Assembly: GCF_023955655.1 (NCBI RefSeq) | Contig: NZ_JAMXHT010000006.1 | Location: 186,001 to 250,000 of the forward strand | Source: Ralstonia soli | Lineage (GTDB): Bacteria > Pseudomonadota > Gammaproteobacteria > Burkholderiales > Burkholderiaceae | Direction: 5' to 3' | DNA length: 64,000 nt | Shown: positions 1 to 8,193 of the stretch, in pieces | How the letters are laid out: the number at the start of each line of letters is the position of its first letter | How positions within the stretch are numbered: position 1 is the first letter of the stretch | The notes under the pieces: generated by a model | Seen by the model: only the letters and a program-made list of their open reading frames with translations | Told to the model about the DNA's origin: nothing | Databases searched by the model: none | Program-made: the position numbers and the translations under genes

Positions 1-134
1 CCGTCGGCCGCCAGGCAAGCGGCAAACCAGCACAGCGCCACCCCGACCACCGCTCCTGACAGCCACAGCGCCAGCCGCACGGCGCGCGCGCCATGGGCCG
101 ACGATGCCGAAGGTGACGGTGCAGGCGCCCTCAT
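1..134 (-). CDS. Unidentified membrane-anchored protein, N-terminal part only
   Basis: Reading leftward from an ATG at 134, the frame is open to the window edge and gives about 44 residues. A polar start rich in Ala, Ser and Pro is followed by a hydrophobic stretch at about residues 20-42, so a membrane anchor or signal segment is likely. The start lies two bases past the stop of the epimerase-like gene to its right, so the two are probably co-transcribed. Too little is present to name a family. Confidence 0.5.
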   Translation of the reverse strand, partial: MRAPAPSPSASSAHGARAVRLALWLSGAVVGVALCWFAACLAAD

Positions 135-135
135 G

Positions 136-1137
136 TCAGGCCTCGCTGCCCAGAAAATCCGCGACTGTCGGGTAGCGCAGCGCCACACGCAGCTCGCGCG
201 TCAGGCGTGCATTGCGTAACCGGCGCGATTCGCTCATGAACGACAGCAGCGTCGGCTCGATCTGCGTAACAGCTTCGGCCCGCGAGATGCGCGGCGGTCG
301 CTGCAGGCCCCGCGCATCGGCCACGGCATCAAAGTAGTCGCCCATGCGCAGCTCCGATGCATCACTGGCATGCACGATGCGCTGCGACCGCCCCCGGAAC
401 AGCGCGGCAATCAGCGCGCGCGCCAGGTCATCGGCGTGGATGTGGTTGGTGTAGACGTCGTCTTCCGAGCGCAAGGCGGGGGTGCCGCGCTGCAGTCGGG
501 CGACGGGCAGGCGATCAGCCGCGTAAATGCCGGGAATGCGCAGGATCGACGTGCGCCAGCCGCCGCCCGCACCGAACCAGCGCACGCGGCGTTCCGCAGC
601 CACGCGGCGCCGCGCGCGCGCCGTCGTTGGCTTCACCGGGCGGGATTCGGCAACCCAGGCACCCCCCGCGTCGCCGTATACGCCGCTGGTGCTCGCATAC
701 ACGAACGCACGCGCTTGGAGGCGGGTTTTCAAGCGCCCTATCACACCACCAAGCCTGCGCGCCCGGTCGGGTAAAATGCGACGTTTTGTGGCTCGCGGTA
801 TCGGGGCAGGACGCGCCAGCGTGTGCAGCAATGCAGCGGTACGCGGGTCGTCGTTGCCGGCAGTCGGCGGCGGTGCCAGGTGCAGCACGCGCGGGCTTAA
901 ACCCCGCAGGCGGCGCAGCGACGCGGCATCGTCCAGATTGGCGACAATCGGCACGGCACCGGCTTCACGCAACGATGCACGGCCCGCCTCGCGCGAGGTG
1001 ACGGCAAAGACGCGAAAACGCGTGCGCAGCGTCGTCAGGCAGCGTTGGCCGACATCGCCGCAGCCGACGATCAGCACGCGCGGAAGGCCCAGGCGTGGCA
1101 TAGGTTTGGATGGCAGAGCACCTGTCTGGCTCACCAT
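136..1137 (-). CDS. NAD(P)-dependent epimerase/SDR-family protein (YeeZ-like)
   Basis: The protein has about 333 residues. It opens with a Rossmann fingerprint, VGCGDVGQR (G25, G27, G30 from the start chosen), and carries the extended-SDR segment YASTSGVYGD in the middle. This fits the YeeZ/Gal10-like NAD(P)-binding proteins, whose substrate is generally unknown. No start has a good ribosome site: ATG at 1137 was chosen, and 1101 (MPRLGLPRV) is also possible. An Arg-rich stretch (RATKRRILPDRARRLGG) just before the YASTSG motif looks like an insertion relative to typical relatives, from memory of the family. The gene is divergent from the reductase at 1207 with only 69 bp between them. Confidence 0.7.
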   Translation of the reverse strand: MVSQTGALPSKPMPRLGLPRVLIVGCGDVGQRCLTTLRTRFRVFAVTSREAGRASLREAGAVPIVANLDDAASLRRLRGLSPRVLHLAPPPTAGNDDPRTAALLHTLARPAPIPRATKRRILPDRARRLGGVIGRLKTRLQARAFVYASTSGVYGDAGGAWVAESRPVKPTTARARRRVAAERRVRWFGAGGGWRTSILRIPGIYAADRLPVARLQRGTPALRSEDDVYTNHIHADDLARALIAALFRGRSQRIVHASDASELRMGDYFDAVADARGLQRPPRISRAEAVTQIEPTLLSFMSESRRLRNARLTRELRVALRYPTVADFLGSEA

Positions 1138-1206
1138 CGAACGTGCCGCCGGATTTGCCACATTGGGGCGACCAGACACTCTTTTCAACATATTCGGAAT
1201 TGTAGT

Positions 1207-2256
1207 ATGGCTTACCAGATCAACGTGCTGCCCAGCGGCCGCCAGTTCCAGGCCGAAGACGGCGAGACCATCCTTGCAGCAGCGCTGCGCCAGGGCATCG
1301 GCCTGCCGTACGGCTGCAAGAACGGGGCATGCGGCTCGTGCAAGGGCCATGTGCGCGAGGGCTCCATCGTGCAGGGCAACCACTCGCCCAACGCGCTGAC
1401 GGCGCAGGAAGCCACCGAAGGCCGCGCGCTGTTCTGCTGCGCCACGCCCGCGACGGACGTCACCATTGAAGTGCGCGAAGTGCAAGGCGCCGGCGATGTG
1501 CCCATCAAGAAGATTCCGTGCCGCGTGGCCTCGCTGGAAAAGGCCGCGCCGGACGTCACCATCGTCAAGCTGCAACTGCCGGCCACCGAGCGCATGCAAT
1601 TCCTGGCCGGGCAGTACGTGGAATTCATCCTGCGCGACGGCAAGCGCCGCAGCTACTCGATCGCCAATCCGCCGCACGAAGAAGGCCCGATCGAGCTGCA
1701 CATCCGCCACATGCCGGGCGGCGCGTTCACCGATTACGTGTTCGGCGCCAAGGAAGGCGCACCGGCCATGAAGGAGCGCGACATCCTGCGCTTCGAAGGG
1801 CCGCTGGGCAGCTTCTTCCTGCGTGAAGAATCCGACAAGCCGATCATCCTGCTGGCCTCGGGCACGGGTTTCGCGCCCATCAAGGCCATCGTTGAGCATG
1901 CCCAGTTCATCAAGAGCACGCGCCCGATGACGCTGTACTGGGGCGGCCGTCGCCCGCAAGACCTGTACATGCACGCCAAGGCTGAAGAATGGGCGCGCAC
2001 GATCCCGGGCTTCACCTACGTGCCGGTCGTCTCTAACGCCCTGCCCGAAGACGCCTGGACCGGCCGCACCGGCTTCGTCCACCAGGCGGTGATGGCCGAT
2101 CACCCCGATCTGTCGAACCACGAGGTCTACGCCTGCGGCGCGCCGGTGGTGATCAACTCGGCGCGCACGGACTTCGCCGCCCAGTGCAAGATGCACCCGG
2201 ATGCGTTCTTCGCTGATTCGTTCACCTCGGAGGCTGACCTGCACCCGGCTGGCTAA
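1207..2256 (+). CDS. Ferredoxin-type flavin reductase (annotated in relatives as CDP-6-deoxy-delta-3,4-glucoseen reductase)
   Basis: The 349-residue protein has an N-terminal plant-type 2Fe-2S domain, with C37, C42 and C45 in GCKNGACGSCK and the fourth ligand at C77 or C78. An FAD-binding barrel (RRSYSIANPPHE) and an NAD(P)H domain (LLASGTGFAPIKA) follow. Electrons should pass from NAD(P)H through FAD to the iron-sulphur cluster and then to a partner oxygenase or dehydratase. The glucoseen-reductase name is inherited by homology. No ascarylose or other deoxysugar genes lie nearby, so the true partner is unknown. The start ATG at 1207 places the ferredoxin domain at the usual distance from the N-terminus. 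Confidence 0.8.
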   Translation: MAYQINVLPSGRQFQAEDGETILAAALRQGIGLPYGCKNGACGSCKGHVREGSIVQGNHSPNALTAQEATEGRALFCCATPATDVTIEVREVQGAGDVPIKKIPCRVASLEKAAPDVTIVKLQLPATERMQFLAGQYVEFILRDGKRRSYSIANPPHEEGPIELHIRHMPGGAFTDYVFGAKEGAPAMKERDILRFEGPLGSFFLREESDKPIILLASGTGFAPIKAIVEHAQFIKSTRPMTLYWGGRRPQDLYMHAKAEEWARTIPGFTYVPVVSNALPEDAWTGRTGFVHQAVMADHPDLSNHEVYACGAPVVINSARTDFAAQCKMHPDAFFADSFTSEADLHPAG

Positions 2257-2303
2257 GGGCAGGCTGACCGTTGCACAAATCCAAACCAAGCCGAAATTTC
2301 GTT

Positions 2304-2332
2304 TTGACTTGACTTGGCATCCGTCTTATTCT
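2304..2332 (+). promoter_or_regulatory. Sigma70-type promoter ahead of the argD leader
   Basis: TTGACT (2304-2309), a 17-base spacer and TATTCT (2327-2332) make a near-consensus promoter. Transcription should start at about 2338-2341, which is at the ATG of the leader ORF at 2341. It lies between the reductase stop and argD, so argD should have its own transcript. Confidence 0.6.
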
Positions 2333-2340
2333 TGCGCCTT

Positions 2341-2412
2341 ATGAACCACGCCCTGCACCTCCGACGCCGCCGTACGTTGCTCCCTCCGGGAAGCCACGCG
2401 GCTGTCTGCTGA
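2341..2412 (+). CDS. Putative arginine-rich leader peptide (23 aa), possibly leaderless
   Basis: An ATG at the predicted transcription start opens a 23-codon frame ending in TGA at 2410-2412. Codons 8-11 are four consecutive arginine codons (CGA CGC CGC CGT). A terminator-like hairpin follows 34 bases after the stop, and an arginine-biosynthesis aminotransferase follows that. This order matches amino-acid attenuators such as those of trp and his. There is no Shine-Dalgarno sequence, so translation would have to be leaderless. The coding claim is inference from position and codon content. Confidence 0.4.
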   Translation: MNHALHLRRRRTLLPPGSHAAVC

Positions 2413-2445
2413 TTGCATATCGGGTTCACAGGATTCGACGATCAC

Positions 2446-2480
2446 AAGGCCACGGGCTCAACCCGTGGCCTTTGTCTTTT
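2446..2480 (+). terminator. Terminator hairpin in the argD leader (candidate attenuator)
   Basis: A perfect 11-bp stem (AAGGCCACGGG 2446-2456 with CCCGTGGCCTT 2462-2472) and a 5-base loop are followed by TGTCTTTTT. It lies 60 bases before the argD ATG and after the leader ORF. Competing pairings are visible but short: GCCACG at 2393-2398 and CGGGTT at 2421-2426 can each pair 6 bp with the 3' arm region. It could also be the plain terminator of the reductase gene 190 bases upstream. Confidence 0.6.
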
Positions 2481-2539
2481 TCCAACTCGCGCTTTTCCGC
2501 TTTTTCATCTTCCTGCCGCCTTTTTCTGGAGTGTTTGCC

Positions 2540-3727
2540 ATGGCGTTTGCTGACTACCCCGTCCAGTCCCTGATGTACATCACCAACCGGCCCGAGATCG
2601 TCTTCACCGAAGGCAAGGGCTCGTGGCTGACGGATCACAACGGCAAGCGATACCTCGACTTCGTGCAAGGCTGGGCCGTCAACTGCCTCGGCCATTCGAA
2701 CGACGGCATGATCGAGGCGCTCAACGCGCAGGCCAAGAAGCTCATCAACCCGAGCCCGGCCTTCTACAACGAGCCGATGGCCAAGCTGGCCAACCTGCTG
2801 ACCGCGCACAGCTGCTTCGACAAGGTGTTCTTCGCCAACAGCGGCGCCGAGGCCAACGAAGGCGCCATCAAGCTCGCCCGCAAGTGGGGCAAGAAGCATA
2901 AGAACGGCGCCTTCCAGATCATCACGTTCGACCACAGCTTCCACGGCCGTACGCTCGCCACCATGAGCGCGTCGGGCAAGGCCGGCTGGGACACGATCTT
3001 CGCCCCGCAGGTGCCGGGCTTCCCGAAGGCAATCCTGAACGACATTGCTTCGGTGGAAGCGCTCATCACCGACGACACCGTCGGCGTGATGCTGGAGCCG
3101 GTGCAGGGTGAAGGCGGCGTGCTGCCGGCCACGCCGGAGTTCATGCAACAGCTGCGCGCGCTGACCAAGAAGCACAAGATCCTGCTGATCGTCGATGAAG
3201 TGCAAGCCGGTTGCGGGCGTTGCGGCACCCTCTTCGCCTACCAGCTCTCGAACATCGAGCCGGACATCATGACGCTGGGCAAGGGTATCGGCGGCGGCGT
3301 GCCGCTGTCTGCCCTGCTGTGCACGGATGAAGTCGCCAGCTTCGAAGCCGGCGACCAGGGCGGCACGTACAACGGCAACCCGCTGATGACGGCGGTCGGC
3401 CTGTCGGTGATCGAGCAACTGCTGGCCCCGGGCTTCCTGGATGGCGTGCAAGAGCGCGGCGCCTACCTGCGCAAGCAGCTGCTGCAACTGTCGGAAGAAT
3501 TCGGCCTGGCGGGCGAACGCGGTGAAGGCCTGCTGCGCGCCCTGCTGCTTGGCAAGGACATCGGCGGCCAACTGGTCGAAGCCGCACGCGAGATGAACCC
3601 GACGGGCCTGCTGCTCAACGCGCCGCGCCCGAACATCCTGCGCTTCATGCCCGCGCTGAACGTGACGACCGAAGAGATCGACACGATGATCGGCATGCTG
3701 CGCACGCTGCTCAAGACGCACGCTTAA
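2540..3727 (+). CDS. argD: Acetylornithine/succinyl-ornithine-type aminotransferase, class III
   Basis: This is a 395-residue PLP-dependent aminotransferase of normal ArgD length. Diagnostic segments are [15 protein letters not shown] (phosphate-binding region), [20 protein letters not shown] (the Asp contacting the PLP ring) and [10 protein letters not shown] with the Schiff-base lysine. The expected reaction is transamination of N-acetylglutamate semialdehyde with glutamate to N-acetylornithine in arginine synthesis. The ATG at 2540 was chosen because GGAG lies 9 bases upstream; the frame stays open to 2465, but that part is the U-rich terminator tail. Other omega-aminotransferase activities cannot be excluded from sequence. 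The leader suggests control by charged arginine tRNA. Confidence 0.85.
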   Translation: MAFADYPVQSLMYITNRPEIVFTEGKGSWLTDHNGKRYLDFVQGWAVNCLGHSNDGMIEALNAQAKKLINPSPAFYNEPMAKLANLLTAHSCFDKVFFANSGAEANEGAIKLARKWGKKHKNGAFQIITFDHSFHGRTLATMSASGKAGWDTIFAPQVPGFPKAILNDIASVEALITDDTVGVMLEPVQGEGGVLPATPEFMQQLRALTKKHKILLIVDEVQAGCGRCGTLFAYQLSNIEPDIMTLGKGIGGGVPLSALLCTDEVASFEAGDQGGTYNGNPLMTAVGLSVIEQLLAPGFLDGVQERGAYLRKQLLQLSEEFGLAGERGEGLLRALLLGKDIGGQLVEAAREMNPTGLLLNAPRPNILRFMPALNVTTEEIDTMIGMLRTLLKTHA

Positions 3728-3807
3728 AGCTAGACGCATCACCCAGGGCGGCGCGCAATGCGCTGCCCTTCACTGCTCCTCCGCTGTTTCCCACCCTGAG
3801 GTTTGCC

Positions 3808-4284
3808 ATGGCCGCAACGCTTGTTGTTCCGGCCACGGGGATCGTTTTGTCTGACGATCCCGCGTGGCTCCCGCTGGACCAGATCTACGGTTTTCTCTCG
3901 CAGCAAACGCATTGGGCGTGCGGACTGCCCCGCGCGGTGTTCAACCGATCGATCGCCAACTCGCTGGCTTTTGCCGCCTACCAGCGCAACGACGATGGCA
4001 CGCATGGTGATCTGGTGGGCTTCGCGCGCGTCATCTCGGACTACGCGACGTTCGCCTATCTGTGTGATGTGTTCGTGCTGCCGGCGTGGCGCGGCAAAGG
4101 TGTGTCGCACGTGCTGATGCAGTTCATGCGCGAGCACCCCGAGCTTCAAGGCCTGCGCCGCACGGTGCTGGTCACGACGGAGGCCGGCTGGCTTTACCGC
4201 AAGCACGGCTTTACCGATGTGCCGGGCGACAGCGGCTTCATGCAGCTGCATCGGCCGAACGTCTATCAAGCCGCATCGACCTAG
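3808..4284 (+). CDS. GNAT-family N-acetyltransferase
   Basis: The 158-residue protein is a single GNAT domain. The acetyl-CoA pyrophosphate loop is visible in VFVLPAWRGKGVSHVLM, with the Arg/Gly-x-Gly pattern, followed by a C-terminal YRKHGFTDV segment typical of the fold. The acceptor substrate cannot be predicted. It follows argD by 80 bases in the same direction and ends in a strong terminator, so it may be read from the argD transcript. The ATG at 3808 begins the only frame with the full domain. Confidence 0.85.
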   Translation: MAATLVVPATGIVLSDDPAWLPLDQIYGFLSQQTHWACGLPRAVFNRSIANSLAFAAYQRNDDGTHGDLVGFARVISDYATFAYLCDVFVLPAWRGKGVSHVLMQFMREHPELQGLRRTVLVTTEAGWLYRKHGFTDVPGDSGFMQLHRPNVYQAAST

Positions 4285-4296
4285 CGCGCCAAAGAA

Positions 4297-4322
4297 AAAG
4301 CCCCGCAACTGCGGGGCTTTCT
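4297..4322. terminator. Bidirectional intrinsic terminator between the GNAT gene and livF
   Basis: A 10-bp perfect stem (AAAGCCCCGC / GCGGGGCTTT, 4297-4306 with 4311-4320) and a 4-base loop have A-run and T-run flanks. It sits between convergent genes and can serve both. Confidence 0.85.
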
Positions 4323-4352
4323 CATGACGCATGATGGTGCTTACTCGCCCAC

Positions 4353-5069
4353 TCATTCACCCAAGTAGGCAGCACGCACCTTCGGGTCGTCCAGCATCTG
4401 CTTGGCATCGCCGCTCATGGTGATGAGACCGGAGTCCATCACGTAGCCGCGGTGCGCTGCCTGCAGCGCCAGTCGCGCGTTCTGCTCAACGAGCAGCACG
4501 GTCACGCCTTGCGCCGAGATGTCGCGCACGACCTCGAAGATCTTCTCCACCATGATCGGCGAGAGGCCCATCGACGGTTCGTCCAGCAGCAGCAGCTTCG
4601 GTTGGCTCATCAGCGCACGCGCCATGGCCAGCATCTGCTGCTCGCCACCCGACATCGTGCCGGCCAGCTGGTTTGCACGCTCCTTCAGGCGCGGGAAGAT
4701 GCCGAACATGCGGTCGATGTCCGCCTTGATCTGGGCCTCGTCGTTGCGTGTGAAGGCACCCATCTGCAGGTTCTCGACGATGGTCATGCGCGCGAACACG
4801 CCGCGGCCTTCCGGCACCATCGCCAGACCCTGCTTGAGCAGGTTGTAGCTCGGCACGCCCTTGATCGACTTGCCCAGATACTGCACGTCGCCCGCGGCCC
4901 AGCCCTGCAGGCCGGTGATGGCCTTCATCGTGGTCGTCTTGCCGGCGCCGTTGGCGCCGATCAGCGTGACCAGCTCACCCTCGCGGATCTCCAGATCCAC
5001 ACCCTTGACTGCCTGGATGCCGCCGTAGGCAACCTTCAGGCCGTCGATCTTCAACATTACTGGTTTCAT
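4353..5069 (-). CDS. livF: Branched-chain amino acid ABC transporter, ATP-binding protein LivF
   Basis: This 238-residue ABC ATPase has Walker A GANGAGKTT, signature MSGGEQQM, Walker B LLLLDEPSMGL and the switch histidine region. It has the short length and LVEQNARLAL end typical of LivF. It pairs with LivG on the cytoplasmic face of the LivHM permease and powers uptake of leucine, isoleucine and valine. It is the last gene of livJ-HMGF, 37 bases after livG. Confidence 0.93.
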   Translation of the reverse strand: MKPVMLKIDGLKVAYGGIQAVKGVDLEIREGELVTLIGANGAGKTTTMKAITGLQGWAAGDVQYLGKSIKGVPSYNLLKQGLAMVPEGRGVFARMTIVENLQMGAFTRNDEAQIKADIDRMFGIFPRLKERANQLAGTMSGGEQQMLAMARALMSQPKLLLLDEPSMGLSPIMVEKIFEVVRDISAQGVTVLLVEQNARLALQAAHRGYVMDSGLITMSGDAKQMLDDPKVRAAYLGE

Positions 5070-5106
5070 CCGTAATCCTTTTGCCTTGTTTCAGACGCTC
5101 AGCCAA

Positions 5107-5883
5107 TCAATGCGCGGAGGCGCCCAGGTAGGCCTCGATCACGGCCGGGTTGCTCTGCACTTCGTGCGGCAGGCCCTGCGCGATCACCTTGCCGTAGTCC
5201 AGCACGGTCAGGCGGTTGCACAGGCCCATCACCAGCTTCACGTCGTGTTCGATCAGCAGGATGGTCTTGCCGTCCGAGCGGATCTTGTCGAGCAGGCCAC
5301 GGAGTTCGACCTTTTCGGTGGCGTTCATGCCGGCAGCCGGCTCGTCCAGGGCCAGCAGCTTGGGCTGCGTGGCCAGGGCGCGCGCGATCTCCAGACGACG
5401 CTGGTGGCCGTACGACAGGTTGCGTGCCGTGTAGTTGGCGTACTTGCCGATGCCGACGTAGTCCAGCAGGTCGTGCGCCCAATCTTCGATGGACTGCTCT
5501 TCCTCGCGGGCGGACTTGGTGCGGAACACCGCGCCGATCAGGCCAGCCTTGGTACGGACGTGGCGGCCGACCATGACGTTTTCCGCCGCGGTCATGTCGC
5601 CGAACAGGCGGATGTTCTGGAATGTGCGGGCGATACCGGCCTTGGCCACTTCGTGCACGGCGGTCGGCTGGTACGGTTGGCCGCCCAGCACGAACTCGCC
5701 GGCGTCCGGCGTGTACAGGCCCGTGATGACGTTGAAGAACGTGGTCTTGCCGGCGCCGTTCGGGCCGATCAGGCCGTAGATCTCGCCTTCGCGGATTTCC
5801 AGGTTCACATCGGACAGCGCTTGCAGGCCGCCGAATCGCTTTTGTACGCCTCGGATCGAGAGGAGGACGTTGTTGTTGCTCAT
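5107..5883 (-). CDS. livG: Branched-chain amino acid ABC transporter, ATP-binding protein LivG
   Basis: The 258-residue ABC ATPase has Walker A GPNGAGKTT, Q-loop FQNIRLFGDMTAAEN, signature LSYGHQRRLEIARAL and Walker B LLALDEPAAGMN. The AAGMN motif after Walker B and the VMGLCNRLTVLDYG end are LivG-type. It forms the ATPase heterodimer with LivF. The ATG at 5883 gives the standard LivG N-terminus; the frame is open further upstream, but that part overlaps livM. Fourteen bases separate it from the livM stop. Confidence 0.93.
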   Translation of the reverse strand: MSNNNVLLSIRGVQKRFGGLQALSDVNLEIREGEIYGLIGPNGAGKTTFFNVITGLYTPDAGEFVLGGQPYQPTAVHEVAKAGIARTFQNIRLFGDMTAAENVMVGRHVRTKAGLIGAVFRTKSAREEEQSIEDWAHDLLDYVGIGKYANYTARNLSYGHQRRLEIARALATQPKLLALDEPAAGMNATEKVELRGLLDKIRSDGKTILLIEHDVKLVMGLCNRLTVLDYGKVIAQGLPHEVQSNPAVIEAYLGASAH

Positions 5884-5897
5884 GTGCGTGCCTCCAA

Positions 5898-7034
5898 TCA
5901 GATGCGGGACAAACCACCGACCCGCGCCTTCTGCGGACGGTCTTCCTTGCGCGGCGAGGGCCACAGGCCCGCAGGGCGATACAGCATCACCACCACCATC
6001 GCCAGGCCGAACAGCAACTGACGGAGCACTTCCGCTTCCACGATCACATGGCCAAACAGCTTGTTCTGGATCGGCTCGGCCAAGGCACGCAGCAGTTCCT
6101 GGAAGCCCACCAGCAGGACGCCGCCCAGGATCACGCCCGGGATGTGGCCCATGCCGCCCAGCACCACGATCGCCAGGATGTAGATCGACTCCCACAGCAC
6201 GAACGATTCCGGCGACACGAAGCCCTGGAACGACGCGAACATCGCACCCGACACGCCGCCGAACGACGCGCCCATCGCAAATGCCAGCAGCTTGATGTTG
6301 CGGGTGTTGATACCCATCGCCTTGGCGGCGATTTCGTCTTCACGGATGGCAACCCATGCACGACCAATACGCGAGTTCTGCAGTCGCAGGCACACGATGA
6401 TGATGATCGCGGCCAGCAGCACGAACAGGTAGTAGTACATGTAGACCGAGTCGAAGCGGATGCCGAAGAAGTCGTGGCGCTTCGAGAAGTCGAACCCGAA
6501 GATCTTGACCGGCTCGATCAGGTTGATGCCCTTCGGACCGTTGGTGATGTTCACCGGGCGGTCGAGGTTGTTCATGAAGATCCGGATGATTTCACCAAAG
6601 CCCAGCGTCACGATCGCGAGGTAGTCGCCACGCAGCTTCAGCGTCGGTGCACCCAGCAGGATGCCGAACAGCGCGGCCAGCCCCGCGCCCAGCGGAATCA
6701 CCCACCAGACGATGAGATGCAGCCCGTTGGGGAACAGTTGGTGAATCCACTCGAACTGGTTCGACAGGTGTGGCGAGCCCAGCAGGCCCATCATGTACGC
6801 CCCCACCGCGTAGAACGCGATGTAGCCCAGATCGAGCAGGCCGGCAAAGCCCACCACGATGTTCAGGCCCAGGGCCAGCATGATGTAGAGCAGCGCGAAG
6901 TCCAGCACGCGCACCCAGTAGTTACCACCTGCGGCACCGACGATGAACGGTGCGAACAGGGCCAGGATCAGGAAGCCGTAGAGCGCGGCGCGCGTCTTCT
7001 TCGGAGCCTTGAATTCGGTTGCAGTTTCAGTCAT
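5898..7034 (-). CDS. livM: Branched-chain amino acid ABC transporter permease LivM
   Basis: This 378-residue polytopic permease opens with a short polar tail, then has about ten hydrophobic segments. It carries the LivM-type core (NIVVGFAGLLDLGYIAFYAV) and the EAA-like ATPase contact loop near RIGRAWVAIREDEIAAKAMG. With LivH it forms the inner-membrane channel. The ATG at 7034 has a clear AAGGGGAG ribosome site. The stop is 14 bases from livG, and livH ends 13 bases upstream, so the four genes are one transcription unit. Confidence 0.93.
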   Translation of the reverse strand: MTETATEFKAPKKTRAALYGFLILALFAPFIVGAAGGNYWVRVLDFALLYIMLALGLNIVVGFAGLLDLGYIAFYAVGAYMMGLLGSPHLSNQFEWIHQLFPNGLHLIVWWVIPLGAGLAALFGILLGAPTLKLRGDYLAIVTLGFGEIIRIFMNNLDRPVNITNGPKGINLIEPVKIFGFDFSKRHDFFGIRFDSVYMYYYLFVLLAAIIIIVCLRLQNSRIGRAWVAIREDEIAAKAMGINTRNIKLLAFAMGASFGGVSGAMFASFQGFVSPESFVLWESIYILAIVVLGGMGHIPGVILGGVLLVGFQELLRALAEPIQNKLFGHVIVEAEVLRQLLFGLAMVVVMLYRPAGLWPSPRKEDRPQKARVGGLSRI

Positions 7035-7047
7035 GGCGCTCCCCTTC

Positions 7048-7983
7048 TTATGCACGGTCCGCAACGCGTTCGCCCATGATGCCGGACGGGCGGAACAGCA
7101 GCACGCCAATCAGCACGATGAACGCGAAGACATCTTGGTAGTTCGAACCGAACACACCGCCAGTCAGGTCACCGATATAGCCGGCGCCCAATGCTTCGAT
7201 CAGGCCCAGCAGCATGCCGCCAACCATGGCGCCCGCCAGGTTGCCGATGCCGCCCAGCACCGCCGCGGTAAACGCCTTCAGGCCGGGGATGAAGCCCATG
7301 TAGAAGTGCGCATTACCGTAGTTGGTCGCCATCATCACGCCCGCGACCGCTGCCATGGCAGCACCGATCATGAACGTGGCGGAGATCACGAAGTTGGGGT
7401 TGACGCCCATCAGGCCTGCCACACGCTGGTTCTCGGCGGTCGCACGCATGGCGCGGCCGAGCTTGGTGCGGTTGACCAGCAGGATCAGCCCGACCATGAC
7501 CAGGATCGACACGACGATGATGACGATTTCCTTGCCAGTGATGGTCGCGCCCGTAGAGCCGATATCGATCGGGCTCGAAGGCAGCAGCTGCGGGAACGTC
7601 AGCGGGTTGCGCGACCAGATCATCATCGCCAGGGTCTGCAGCACGATCGACACGCCGATGGCGGTGATCAGCGGCGCCAGGCGCGGCGCATTGCGCAGCG
7701 GCCGGTAGGCAACCCGTTCGATGGTGTAGGCCACGATGGCACAGACCGGCATTGCAAACAGCAGTGCCAGGATCAGCGTGATCCAGTCAGGCAAGTTGGG
7801 GAAGAACTTCTGGAGGAAGTTGATGGCGGTCAGGGCAGACATTGCACCGACCATCAGGACATCGCCGTGGGCGAAGTTGATGATGCCGAGAATACCGTAG
7901 ACCATGGTGTAGCCAAGTGCGATCAGCGCGTAAATGCTGCCGAGCACCAGACCGTTCACGATCTGCTGGATAAAGATATCCAT
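7048..7983 (-). CDS. livH: Branched-chain amino acid ABC transporter permease LivH
   Basis: The 311-residue permease starts with the conserved LivH opening (IVNGLVLGSIYALIALGYTM and GIINFAHGD) and has about eight membrane segments. The coupling loop contains RAMRATAENQRVAGLMGVN. It forms a heterodimeric channel with LivM. It is separated from livJ by 210 bases that hold a terminator, which should let the periplasmic binding protein be made in excess over the membrane part. Confidence 0.93.
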   Translation of the reverse strand: MDIFIQQIVNGLVLGSIYALIALGYTMVYGILGIINFAHGDVLMVGAMSALTAINFLQKFFPNLPDWITLILALLFAMPVCAIVAYTIERVAYRPLRNAPRLAPLITAIGVSIVLQTLAMMIWSRNPLTFPQLLPSSPIDIGSTGATITGKEIVIIVVSILVMVGLILLVNRTKLGRAMRATAENQRVAGLMGVNPNFVISATFMIGAAMAAVAGVMMATNYGNAHFYMGFIPGLKAFTAAVLGGIGNLAGAMVGGMLLGLIEALGAGYIGDLTGGVFGSNYQDVFAFIVLIGVLLFRPSGIMGERVADRA

Positions 7984-8132
7984 GAGAACAGCTCCTGCTA
8001 TGCCTTGCTTTGTTGTAGGCGACGGGATGTCGTGCCCGCAAGGTATGCGATCAATCGGATGGGTAGGGTGAGGTTGCTGGTAAGCGGCCTGCCGACGCGC
8101 CCATGGTGAGGGCCTTGTTTCACTGGCGAGGC

Positions 8133-8173
8133 TATAAAAAACGGCACCGCAAGGGTAGGCGCGGTGCCGTTTT
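8133..8173 (-). terminator. Terminator/attenuator between livJ and livH
   Basis: Read on the minus strand, AAAACGGCACCGC, a 10-base loop and GCGGTGCCGTTTT form a 13-bp stem followed by more Ts (8138-8150 with 8161-8173). It lies 20 bases after the livJ stop and 155 bases before livH, so partial read-through would set the livJ to livHMGF ratio. Confidence 0.85.
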
Positions 8174-8193
8174 CAAGGGCGGTAACCCTTCGA

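Noticed and set aside
1138-2289. N-terminal extension of the minus-strand epimerase through the reductase gene
   Set aside because: It is the antisense of a clear ferredoxin reductase; the SDR fold begins near 1101.
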